Shown: positions 25,401 to 35,645 of the stretch, piece by piece
Layout: each line of letters begins with the position of its first letter
Position numbering within the stretch: the stretch's first letter is position 1
The notes under the pieces: model-generated
The model's database searches: none
Seen by the model: the letters and a program-made list of their open reading frames with translations, nothing else
Told to the model about the DNA's origin: nothing
Assembly: GCA_030549775.1 (NCBI GenBank)
Contig: CM060177.1
Coordinates: 53,198,638-53,262,637, forward strand
Source of the DNA: Tamarix chinensis
Lineage: Eukaryota; Streptophyta; Magnoliopsida; Caryophyllales; Tamaricaceae
DNA length: 64,000 nt
Direction: 5' to 3'
Made by a program: the position numbers and the translations under genes

Positions 25401-26085
25401 TGAGACGGATAGGGTTGTGGTCCGATAAAGACCTTCCTAACCCTAAACATAAGAGATCTGGGTACACTAACAATCAACTAGGGTTAATTAATAGTTGGTC
25501 CCAAAGGCTAGTCGACCTAGCCTTATGCCAAGAAAACTTCACATTAAAAGGCATAAAATCGATGAGGCCCATCTTATCAATCCACTCATTAAAGGAGCTA
25601 ACACAGCTATTATCTAACCAACCCCCTTTTCTTTCACTTTTCCTTCTAACCTCATTAAAATCTCCCATCACCAACAACGGCCTACTACACTATTGCCCAA
25701 TAAATCATAATTCATCCCATAAATCCTTCCTTCCTCTTGGGTAAGAAAACCCATAAATGAGTAGCATTATTCACTCGAAAGCTAGCGGGGCCAACCTTCC
25801 TTCAATCAGAACCCACTTACTCCCAATCCTGGAATCCTAAATATTAAAACCTTGTGTATTTTGTATCCTATCTAATAATCAAACCTCCACTCCTGCCTTG
25901 CGTGGGTAAATCCCTCCACTCAATCAAACCATTTCTCCAAACCCTATTCTTCCATAAGTCCAACACCCTCATGTGTTTCGTTTCTAACCACAAATCCATG
26001 GGCTTTCTTTAAAAATCAACTCCTGGATACTAGATGTTTTACCCGGCGCACCTATTCCCCTTACATTCTAGCTAATAATTATCAT
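22450..26085 (-). pseudogene. LINE ORF2: endonuclease and reverse transcriptase, broken
   Basis: ORF2 starts at an ATG at 26085. Its first codons read MIIIS, a TAG where Trp is expected, then NVRGIGAPGK, the start of the apurinic-type endonuclease. The GDFNEVR motif of that domain is at about 25660. The RT domain follows: FRPINLVGCIYMVISNILA and KLDFQKAYDSI (24171-24644), then after a frameshift near 24230 GDPISPFLFVLAVDAF and the active-site block at about 24055-24095. There the residues are FADN rather than the canonical FADD, which alone should inactivate polymerisation. The RT thumb region MARWKTKVLSRVGRLVLIKS is at 23512-23793, and a C-terminal zinc-binding segment (ESVSHVFLHCNVMGKVW) is near 22790-22840. 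Confidence 0.85.
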
Positions 26086-26151
26086 CAATCCAAACCACGA
26101 CCTTATCTGCCAAAATCTACTAGACACCCTTGCCTTGATCCTAACAATTCT

Positions 26152-27860
26152 TTAACTTTTCCTTAGCCTGACCAACTTCTCTACACACTTTATTTCCTTT
26201 CTTGAAGTTAATCCTATCTCCTTCCCAAGATACCATGTTGCTTGAGCCTCTACCACATCTTCACCCTCCACAAAACTCTCTTCCATCGTTCGACACTTTA
26301 TCTCCCTATTTTCACCTCTATCTTCACATATAAAATTAACTAAGGCATCAGCAAATCTTAGGGGAGGAACATCTAAACTTTCTTGATCTGCACTGCTTTC
26401 CATAACCCCTTCTCTTTGTCTCCCACTACCATCTAATCCTGACTCGCTTCTTTCTCCCAACTCTGAGATTCTCTTCATCAATAGATTCTTATACATCCTC
26501 CTTTCCCCTTCTAAATTTTTATCCACTCTTTCTGTCATAGTAACTGAAGAGTCAGCATCCACTACACCTCAACCCTCCTCCCACAAACCAACAATCGTGG
26601 TTTGTAGCTCCCCTAAAAAACCGCCTATCTACTTCTCCTCTTTATCCATTCCTTCCATGTGACACATGGAACACAACAACTCTTCCTCTCTACAATGTCT
26701 TAACTTGGCTGAGTCGGCACATGCCTCAGCATTTACCTCCAAGTCCACCCCTCCCTCATCTATTCTTGATGATTGAGCCTGTAAGCTATCGCTACCTGAC
26801 CCATGGGCTTCTCTATGCTACCTTACACTTCCCGAGTTGCTAACCAACTACCCGTCTTCCTCCCCGAAGAAAGACTCTACTAGCTGGAACACCGTCTTGC
26901 CCGCCGGAGTTTGCTGCCAAGGGTTGTAGCCCTAGCCAACCTCAATAGCTACCACCATTAACTCCTTCCCCTCTATGCATAAAACCACCTTGACCCAAAT
27001 TTCATCTAACCTCTGCGTCTCAACCAGCACCCTGTGGCTTCCATCGAGCCTCCAAAGTCCCTATCTTCTTCCCAACAAACCCACCTTCCCTATGACTGAG
27101 CTATCCATTGCACAATTTCCTCCTTCCATACCACCACCAGCAACCCTCTAATCTCCACCCAAGTTCTCCTAACCCTACAATTATCCTCCATTCTCCACCT
27201 TCTAACCACCTAAAAAAACTCATTTAGCTTGCTCCCTTCCTCCACGGCTTTTCGGCTATCTTCTTGTGTCTTGAAAGTGAGGAGAAACTTATACCTACCC
27301 AGGTCTCTAACTCTGCAAACCAAGCTCCATGAATCCAGCATATCTAGGATGATAATATCAGGTTGCATGGGCTATGAAGACTCAACTATAAGGCTTCTTT
27401 CCAACCATTCTAACTCTTGGTCATGCACTTGCTTATACAGCATCCTATCTGCCTCCATCACATTATTCCTTAGTAGCTCCTTCCCTTTGGTGACTGCTGC
27501 ATATGATCTTGAATCCCTAATTGCTGGCCTCCACCTATACTGCCAAGAGTTGCTTCTTCTCTTTTGGTTTTCTCCTTAGTCCTTAGCAACCAGCTGCTCA
27601 CTTCTTCCAAATCTTGCCATATTCACATGGAGTTTAATCCCATGCAGCAGGATGCTAGTAAACCTTCTCATTGCCTCCTTTGCTTCATCCTCTCCTTTGT
27701 AACACATGAAACCAAAGTGAAGGTTGGTTTCTCTTCTCTCCTTCCGACTGATAAATAAATCCTCCACCTTACCAGCTTCATCAAACAATTCTTATACTTC
27801 CTTAGCCTCTACTTCTCTGGCTAGATTATCCACAAACACCAAAAATCATGCCTTAGTTTG
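26152..27860 (-). pseudogene. LINE ORF1: RNA-binding (RRM) protein, broken
   Basis: The N-terminal part (27576-27860) encodes an RRM: FLVFVDNLAREVEAK, a stop in place of an aromatic residue, then ELFDEAGKVEDLFISRKERR and LHFGFMCY as the RNP-type strand. In plant LINEs ORF1 binds element RNA as part of the retrotransposition particle. The remainder is low-conservation; one open stretch (26152-26562) is acidic and Ser/Glu-rich. Downstream it leads into the ORF2 start at 26085. Several frame breaks lie between 26560 and 27570. Confidence 0.75.
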
Positions 27861-27880
27861 ATGCTTGATGAATCATTATT

Positions 27881-29251
27881 GAACAACTTTACCCCGACAT
27901 AAACTTAGATCTACATTCCTTACTAAAAGCTTTTGAAGACAGTTGATCTTAGGTGGATATCTATGATGTGTTTGTGTACCCTCTTTAAGTCTAGTGGTTG
28001 GAGTGAATTGCTTTTTTTGGTGCTTCATTTTTCCTATGGAATTGACCCCCTAATCTTATTATTAATCCCTCATTTCTAGACTATTGCCTCATTTGTGTTG
28101 TCTATGTGATGACTATCATATGATTCGACAATTCTCATTTAGCAGAAGGGGAAAAACTGGAAAAATAGGAGATCAAAATGCAAAATTTTGCAAGAGATAT
28201 TCATAAATTATAGTATTTTGATATACAATCATTAATGAGTCGGGCTTGTAAACGTACAAATGATTCAATGAGTTTGAGTTGGCTTTCCACCGAATGATTC
28301 GAAGCCCCTGTAGTTCCTAAGGAGATGACGGTAGAGGATCCACATGCACAAGAATAGTATTTAGTAAAGGCACCATTGGAAAAAGACCTTTCATATGATT
28401 TCTCATAAAGAAACATTAATAAGTATATTAACATATAATTAACATGTTAGATAAATATTAAGATATAATTATATATACATAAACACAGTGTATAAACTCT
28501 TGTATATATGCAAAAATAATACTATTTTAGCAGATAAATTTTTTAACCAAACAAAACTAAAAATTTATAGGCTAACTAAAATTTTAGAAGAATTACCTAA
28601 TTCGATAATTATATCTCCCGTATATTTTTTTCATCTATCTTGGTAAAAATTGATACACCTCAGTGTATGGATTACATATACACTTCTTTCATGTCGGCCA
28701 AAAAATAAGAGTGTTAATTTTAGCATATGAATAGTAACTATTGAGTATTTAAAAATAATGTTTATAATCACTAAAAATACATAAGCAACACAATAACTGA
28801 CATAATCACCATATAAATATATATAATTACTGTTATATCAAACACAATCACCATAGAATATATATATATATATATATAATAAATACATTAATTAACATAA
28901 TATATGTAAAAATAAATAAATAAAAACCACAATATCATACATAATTCTTATAAAAAAAATAAGACATATACTATTAGAAAAAATTACCATATAGATATAC
29001 ATATACACCATATAAGTTATCATAATCACCATAAAAAATTATAAAATTTTACTGCAAAAATGTTGATACAAAAACTTTTTTCTTTTGTGTCAGAAGTATA
29101 TATTAATATAAATCTCTATTTATTAATGGGAACAAATCACAACTATTATGATATAAAATTTTTATCAGCTTATATAATCCCCACAGAATTTAGCATCACA
29201 TACTAATAGAAATAATAAATAAATAAAGATATATATATATATATAATACTA
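27881..29251. other. AT-rich intergenic stretch, no supported gene
   Basis: Strongly AT-rich with TA dinucleotide runs (28860-28880 and 29229-29245). A 77-codon minus-strand frame at 28201-28434 (ending RLINDCISKYYNL) has more balanced composition than its surroundings, but I do not recognise it and found no continuation exon. Confidence 0.45.
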
Positions 29252-29319
29252 AGACTTCCCTAGGACCTGAGAGAAGAGTGAAATACCTGAAGAATAGGAG
29301 CACAAAGATTTGAAATGAT
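29252..29319 (-). repeat. Truncated copy of the viral intergenic repeat unit
   Basis: aggacctga, aagagtgaaatacctgaag and aggagcacaaagatttgaaa match the units at 31177-31398. After gaaatgatga the sequence jumps directly to the viral coding region at 29320, so this marks a recombination joint at the edge of the locus. Confidence 0.75.
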
Positions 29320-29744
29320 GATTTGGATTGCGGGAAGAATGGTTTTTTGAATTTCTTTGTCTAATTTTTGTCAATTGAGTTCCTATTGTGTTTAGATGGA
29401 TATTTGTGTAATTATTTTGAAGAAGAATGTTTTTAAAATTTTTCAGTTTCTTCCTCTTTTGGCAATCTTAATGGTTTGAACTCCAGTGTGTTCTCACTAG
29501 ATGTTACTTTGATGTTTTGTAGAGGTGGATGTTCTGATTCTATTGTACCCTTATTAGTTTGCCAAGTTTTAGTTTTGTTTCGAATTGTGACTCGGTTTGT
29601 ACTTTGGAATGGGTGATCTATGTTTCTTTGTTTTGCAATCATTTCAAACCAATCAAAGAACATAATCTTGATTTTATTGTTTTGTAAGAATTCATAGAAA
29701 TCTTTTTGGATTTCTTTTCTTTGTTTTAAGAAATTTTTGAAGAA
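29320..29744 (-). repeat. Segment duplicated at 37221-37643
   Basis: About 425 bp are nearly identical to 37221-37643, for example TSSENTLEFKPLRLPKEEE here and TSSENTLELKPLRMPKEEE there. The two copies sit at the two ends of the viral locus and let the partial copies be ordered. They differ by substitutions and small indels. Confidence 0.85.
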
Positions 29745-30981
29745 CCATGTTCTCTTTTTTGTATTTTTCTCAAAATAATGTCTTTTTGGTAGAATTCTTT
29801 ATCAATTTTGAATTCTATTTCGAGAACATTTAACATGTTTTTTGTTAGTTCTGAATATGTTGGAAAATCTAGAGGTGTGTTTGTTCTTGAGTTTGTTTTA
29901 ATAGATTCTTCATTTTTAGGGTTTTGATAAACTAGTTTAGGAATTCTGGTTTCATATTTTGCACCCTGAAAGGAGGTTCTAGGTGTTTCAAAGATTGAAT
30001 CCTTTTTTGATCTTTGTCTTCCAGGTTGATGGTTTTAGGACGGTTTGAAACTTTTCCTAAGTCTATAGTTGAGGATGTCGAAGAACCATCTGAGAATCTT
30101 AAGCTTTGAGTTCTTTTGAAGCTCAATTTTATAGTTCCATCTTCAAATTGAGTTATTTGGCTTATTTTGGTGTTTGGATTTAGAATTATTGGTTGTATTT
30201 TGTCTTCCTGGGGACGTAAGGCATTTTCTAATGACCATTCTTTAGGAAGGGTTATTTCATTCCATCTTATTATTTTTGGTATAACTACATTTGATTTTGC
30301 CGAATCAGTTTGAAGCATAAAGGTTTATCCTTTTATGCTTTGAATTTTTGCTTTGGTTTTGAAGGCAGTTTTCATGACCTTATAATGGATCTTAAAAATC
30401 ATTGCTACAAGTATCGATCCCTCTAACATGCCATGGCTATGAGTTTTAATTTGCAAAGTTAAAGTATGTAATATGTTTGGATCCTCTAAAGAAGTGGAGA
30501 AATTTGGATAATAATTAAAAAATATTGGTCTAGCACAAAGATTTCTCTCTATTGTTCCTATCATAGAATCATTAAAGTTTTTTAGTTTACCATCTCACAG
30601 GACTGCAAGAATGGAGGTGTTTAAGCCTTCTCTGGTTAGGGGTTTGAATCCTACTTGGAGAAATCCTAAGTGGATATATTTGAATCCATCTTTTCTATGT
30701 TTCTTAACATATTGTTTTGAAATCAATTTGATTGTTTCGAAAGGCTTTGTTAATTGGATGTCACATTCTTCAGTTTTGATAATATAATTTGTTTAAATTA
30801 TGTTCCAATTTGAGGCTTTGTAAATCATTTTCTTATGGATTTTGGGAAGTTTTCAATTATCTATTCATCCTTGAAAATCTTCAAATTCATATTCTTTAGT
30901 GGTTTTGCTATTTTCTCTAAGTTCTAAAGAGTTCTTACTACTTGAACTAGAGGAAGAAGATGATCGGGAAAATAAGTTCAT
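29745..30981 (-). pseudogene. Pararetroviral movement protein region (start of ORF1), broken
   Basis: The ORF1 start codon is at 30981, followed by a Ser-rich N-terminus (MNLFSRSSSSSSSS). Stops appear after 38 codons and several times more. A central open stretch (30325-30564) with SMIGTIERNLCARPIFFNYY and ILHTLTLQIKTHS has the look of a 30K-superfamily movement protein, which lets pararetroviruses pass through plasmodesmata. A linker (29932-30318) follows. Assignment rests on position between leader and coat protein and on general resemblance; no active-site motif is available to check. The region is mostly deleted in the other partial copy (junction near 37645). Confidence 0.6.
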
Positions 30982-31163
30982 GGTTTTTTTCTATCAATCT
31001 ATACCTGTATTTGCTAAGGAAGTCTAACCATCTAGATTTACTGCCCTAACCTACGGGACTTACTCCCAGAACATCCAAGCAAGACTCTAAAGGACTCACA
31101 ACCATAGGTAGAAATAGGTAAGATAGATGATAAACTTACTTTACCTCACACCTTTTCCCTCCT

Positions 31164-31176
31164 GACTCTGATACCA
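31164..31176 (-). promoter_or_regulatory. Pararetroviral tRNA-Met primer-binding site
   Basis: On the minus strand the bases are TGGTATCAGAGTC, which pair with the 3' end of plant initiator tRNA-Met except for one position of thirteen. This is the minus-strand DNA primer site of caulimovirids and defines position 1 of the viral genome. It lies about 180 bp upstream of the ORF1 start. Confidence 0.85.
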
Positions 31177-31398
31177 AGACTACCCTAGAACCTGAGGGAA
31201 GAGTGAAATACCTAAAGAATAGGAGCACAAAGATTTGAAATGATGATTAGATAATTAGATAAAACAAAATTCGAAATAAGAGAATGAAGACTACCCAAGG
31301 ACCTGAGGAAAGAGCGAAATACCTGAAGAATAGGAGCACAAAGATTTGAAAGAATGATTAGATAATTAGATAAAATAGAATTTGAAATAAGAGAATGA
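31177..31398 (-). repeat. 111-bp tandem duplication next to the viral primer site
   Basis: Two units (31177-31287 and 31288-31398) begin agactaccc and share nearly all of their sequence, including gaggagcacaaagatttgaaa-like and gattagataattagataaaa segments. A third, partial unit is at 29252-29319. The duplication lies between the promoter and the primer site, the part of the genome present at both ends of the viral RNA. Confidence 0.85.
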
Positions 31399-31988
31399 AA
31401 GAAGAAATAAATTTGAACCAAAGTTTGAATTTTTGTTAATTTGGGTGTTTTGGGATACAAGGATAGGGAGGGTGAGGGTGATTGGGTTTTTACAAAGAGA
31501 GTATGTCCCTCTAAAATCCCCCCCATGCGATCCCTGAAATGAAGTCCTAAGTCCCCTTTTATAGATGGAATGGGTCTAACTATTACAACTTTTAAAAAGT
31601 GGATCTGAAAAGATCCACCAAAAGAGAATAGTAAGAAGTACACAGAAAAAGGTGTACTAAAAGGTATACAGTAAAAGTAAACAGTAAAAAGTAGCATTAA
31701 GAAAAGTAAAACGTTCCTACGCATCTAACTTTTGGCATAGATTATTTTGTCTTTTCTTCCTTTTGCTTTCGGCTGCTTTTTCCTTTTTCTTTTCTACTTA
31801 TGGTCAAAAGATGTTGTCTTCTTTTAGAAAAGTATCCTTATGATAGAAGATGCCTTTCACTTTTGTTAACTGCGCCTTTTGCTTCTTGGTTTGTCTTGTT
31901 GTTGGCTAAATATTCCTTGTCTGCCACCTTGTCTTGTTTTTAGTGCATGTTGTCAGTACGCCTTTTGTTATGGATACGTATAAGGCTG
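31399..31988 (-). other. Pararetroviral intergenic region
   Basis: This is non-coding sequence between the end of ORF2 and the duplicated units, containing the TATA box described separately. A 170-codon frame across it (31212-31724) is repetitive because of the duplication and is not considered a gene. Confidence 0.6.
31553..31563 (-). promoter_or_regulatory. TATA box of the pararetroviral promoter
   Basis: Minus-strand TATAAAAGGGG lies in the intergenic region between the end of ORF2 (31989) and the primer site (31176). Upstream is CCCATTCCATC; downstream is GGACTTAGGACTTC. The position matches the promoter for the full-length transcript in caulimovirids. Whether it still works is unknown. 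Confidence 0.65.
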
Positions 31989-33290
31989 TTAAGAAATATT
32001 TGGGAGTATTCCATAACAGTAGTCTTCATTCTCATTTGCGTAATTTGGAGTTGATGCAGATGATGATGATGATGATAATTCCTTCTTGTTTTGAGATAAT
32101 AATTGGCTGAGTATTGCCAAGTATTCTTCTTCAGATTTTACTGCTGCAAGCTTTGCTGTAGTGACTGATTTTTGGGCCAGGAACTTCGTCTGTGATGGAC
32201 TGGCCTGAATTTGTTTTGATGGTGACGATCCTTGATTCTTGACCTAGTTTTAAATGGCTTGTTTTGAAACTTTGTCAAATGCCTAGAACTTTTTCCACCA
32301 TTTGACCTTAAACCTTTGAACCAGTGTCGGTATTCCTTCAATTTCATGGTTTTCTACAACCTAGGAGAAAACCCACAAACAGAAGAATTTGGAACATAAA
32401 TGGAAGATAGGGGATAATTTCCTATCTTTGTTTGATGGTTGGAAAAGGGTTTTGAAGGTATCTAATGATTCAAATACCTGGGTAGGAAGGATTTTTGGTG
32501 TTGAGCCAAAATCTTTCCAACATTTGATAAACCACATGGGTGTATCATCCTGTGAAAAGTTTAGGAAGAAAATCAACCAAGAATGTGATTTTCTGGAGTT
32601 TTGGGTGTAAAAGATATTATACCACGCTTGCTGGTAGTCCCAATAATTGAAGGTTAGTTTGTTGTTTAGGCTTGTTTTGTATGAATTGGGAAGCCATCGA
32701 GGTAATTTGAGACTTCTACCCCAATCCATAGGAAGAATGACCTTAATAATTTTACAGGTCGAATAGGCCAACTCATTCTGGGTTTGTCGTAAGGTGAAGT
32801 GTTTGAAAGTGCCTGACCCTGTATATTCAAGGATGGGCAGATAATAAGTTTGGGTTTTTATCACATCCTAGGGTTTATAGTACCATCTAGAAAATAATTT
32901 TCGTAAAGCAGCGAAGGATTTTGGATGATAAAATCCATCTTCATAGTTTGAAATCATTTGAAAATGCGATTTGGTAAAATACTTAGATCTCTTTTGGAAA
33001 TCCTTTTATTTTGAAACCATTTATTTTGAAATCGGTTTTGATAAAACTGGTAAAGAAGAGATTTTTGAAACCTATTTTTGGGAAGGGGTTTTTAGAGATG
33101 AAGAGCTCTCCTCAATTTTCAAAACATATTTAGAAGACATACCTGAGTGTTTAGGTTGAGCATTCTTGACATTTTGAACCATTTGATGAAGTGCTTCGAG
33201 CACTTCTGGTGATTTAGTGAGTGATTCCACCCACTTCTGAACACTTTGTTTTGATTCTTCCTTTTTGTTTTGATGAAGTTGTTGCTCCAT
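31989..33290 (-). pseudogene. Pararetroviral second ORF, function unknown, broken
   Basis: It starts at an ATG at 33290 (MEQQLHQNKKEE...), stays open for 72 codons, then is broken by stops and shifts before a 167-codon open stretch (32361-32864, with ILEYTGSGTFKHFTLRQTQ and ILPMDWGRSLKLPRWL). It continues through 32138-32347 to a Ser-rich, acidic tail ending at a TAA at 31989. A separate ORF downstream of the polymerase is described for florendoviruses and has no assigned function; this is the main reason for preferring that genus. The middle is rich in Trp and aromatic residues and has no nuclease or protease motif that I can identify. Confidence 0.6.
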
Positions 33291-33395
33291 CTTCTATGGT
33301 TGCTTCGTACCAGGATTTGATGGGTTTTGTTGCAAGGATTTCTTGCACTTTCTCTTTTCCTTTCTTCTTGGGAGCCATTTTGTGGTTTTTTTTTT

Positions 33396-34841
33396 AAGAA
33401 ACTCACACGTCAAAAAGTCCGAATTTGAGTTGGATTCTCCCTTTATATACTCAATCTTGAAGTTGAAGACTAAAATAATTGCTTGCCACCTGGCAAAGAT
33501 TTGTTTGGATACTATGTTTCAAACATCCTTTTAGAGAATTTCTTTTACGGATTTGCAATCGATCCTTTACAAGAATTTTTTATTTAGAAGATCGGATTGA
33601 AATTTTTGAATGGACTGGACTATGGACATGATTTCTTTTTTTACTATGGAATAGTTTTTTTGGGTTTGGTTTCAATGTCCAGATGTATATTGGACTATGG
33701 ACTCAGATTAGATTTGGTCATGTTTAGATTGGGCTAGGTATTGTTCATAGGTTTGGGCCTGGGCTTGTTTGAGAATACCACCATACCCAATTTTAGAGGC
33801 ATCGGTCTCAACAATTTTAAATAGGTTCAGGTTGGCCAAGTGCAAACAGGGAATGGCTTGTATTTGGGTCTTGATTCTTTTTACAATATTGGTATGGGCT
33901 TGAGTCCATGGTTTTGGGTTCCTTTTGAGGGAGTCATGGAGTGGTTTGGCTATTTGGTTTAAGTTTGCACAAAAGTCTAGAACATAATTAAGGATACCCA
34001 AAAACCTTTGGAGTTGGGTTTTATCAAGAATTTGGTATGGAAATTTCAATGCAAATTCTATGGACCTCTCTATAGGAATTATGGTTCCTGACTCAATATA
34101 ATGACCCAAAAACCTAATCCTAGTATGACACAGAGCGATCTTGGATTTTAACACAACTAGACCATTTCTTTTTACGACACTAAGGAAAATCCTAAGGTGT
34201 CTAAAATGTTGGTCTAAGGAATTTGAAAAGATGAGTACATTATCAATATAAACAATGTAAAAACTTAAATATGGATTAAAAATGTCATTCATTATTCTTT
34301 GAAATTCTAAAGGTGCATTTTTTAATCCAAATGGCATAACATTCCACTAATATTGTCCAAATAGGACAGTGAATGCAGTTTTGTATCGGTCTTTTGGTAA
34401 TATTTGAATTTGATAAAAATTAGATTTGAGATCAAATTTTGAAAATATTAATGTAGAATGAAGTCTTTGGAAAAGTTCCTTTTTGTTTGGAATTGGATAC
34501 CTAATCCATTTTAATGCATTATTCAAGGGTTTGTAATTTATAACCAATCAGGGTGTTCCTCTTTCAATTTCTAAGTCCTGAATTTCTTTTTTGCAATGTT
34601 CAACTAATTTAGAATTCATTTGAATTGGTTGAGCTTTTGTTAGAATATTTCTTTCATGAAAATTTTCTTCATATGGTAGGTCAACCATATGGTTTTTTCT
34701 TAACCAAAATGCATTTGGAAGGTCGACACATATTTCTTTTTCAATTTGAGTTTGAATTTGAAAAATCTTATCTTTTATTAATTTTGTCTCCAATTGATTT
34801 TGGATTTTGGTTAAAGATATATTTTGTTTTAATGAGTTCAA
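33396..34841 (-). pseudogene. Pararetroviral reverse transcriptase and RNase H, broken
   Basis: The RT runs from 34841: an N-terminal segment to 34548, then MVINYKPLNNALKWIRYPIP and FSKFDLKSNFYQIQI, then a stop at 34344 and MPFGLKNAPLEFQRIMNDIF. The active site reads YIDN where the family has YIDD, so the second catalytic Asp is lost. The connection (RFLGHYIESGTI, LQRFLGILNY) is clear. RNase H begins with IVETDASKIGYGG near 33790 and continues past a stop at 33708 to IEYIKGESNSNSDFLT near 33420. The enzyme converts viral RNA to DNA in the virus. At least four stops and the active-site change make this copy non-functional. Confidence 0.88.
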
Positions 34842-34847
34842 ATATAT

Positions 34848-35645
34848 TTATTTTCCTTGAACAAGGAAGTTGATTTGATTTTGGCAAATTGATTTGGCCT
34901 TTAGTAGGTTTAAATTTCTTATTCTGGAAATTTCTAAGAATGAAAGAATATTTTTTGTTCCTTTGGTTTTTAACAAAATTTCAGTTAGGTCAACTTTGTA
35001 GGGAGTTATCAAATTTATGAATGGGGTACCTAAAATTATACTATGGCTTATGTTTGGGGTTATTAAGTATGTTGATTTAATTTGCAGGTTGTTGCAAAGG
35101 ACACTTCCCTTGCATTTGTTTTTAATTTTAAGTCTAGAGTTGTTTGGTGTAGACAATCTTTCTATGTTTTTGGATAGGAATTGTTTGGGCATAATTCCTT
35201 CTTTAATACAATTTAGATCAGCGTCGGTATCAAATAAGGAAACTAAATTAATTTAAAATTCATCGGATAATTTGAGGGTTATGTTTATAATATATTTCCT
35301 AGAAGTTATTTCTTTTAATACATTTAGAAAATCCTCTGGGATAGGAAGGTTTTGAATTTGTTCATCTTCAGATTCATTTTGTTCACTAGGTTCTGGAGAT
35401 GTATTTTCAAGTTGTTTTGTTAATAAAATTCGAATGATATTACTATCATTTTCTTGTATTTGTTGTAATTGTTTCAATTCCCTTTTTACTTCTTTTATTT
35501 CATGTTGAAGTTTAGAAGTTGTTGGAATTGTATGTTTTGATTTTTGTTGTCTTTTGAGTATTGAAGTTAGATCATAGGTGTTTGTTGGTTTTACTGGAAT
35601 CTTTGAAGTTGATGGTTTTGGTTCATTACATTCTAATGATTCCAT
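34848..35645 (-). pseudogene. Pararetroviral aspartic protease and preceding linker, broken
   Basis: The linker (35253-35645) contains a coiled-coil-like stretch (KLQHEIKEVKRELKQLQQIQ) and an acidic tail. After a stop at 35253 the protease follows: VSLFDTDADLNCI carries the catalytic region, but the usual DTG reads DTD. Hydrophobic strands (ILGTPFINLITPYKV) complete the retropepsin fold outline. The protease would process the polyprotein. The Gly-to-Asp change next to the catalytic Asp should disable it. Confidence 0.72.

Larger units (their letters stand above)
22359..27880 (-). mobile_element. L1-type LINE retrotransposon, nearly full length, inactive
   Basis: Read on the minus strand it has ORF1 with an N-terminal RNA-recognition motif, ORF2 with an endonuclease, reverse transcriptase and a C-terminal zinc-binding region, then a 9-base poly(A) tail (plus-strand T run 22359-22367). 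The order and length of about 5.5 kb match plant L1-type LINEs. Several stops and frameshifts break both ORFs. I could not find a target-site duplication; the 5' border is placed just before the first recognisable ORF1 codons and may be off by tens of bases. Confidence 0.85.

Noticed and set aside
31212..31724. A 170-codon minus-strand frame with an internally repeated peptide.
   Set aside because: The repetition is the 111-bp tandem duplication of the viral intergenic region; the frame crosses the promoter and has no viral counterpart that I know.
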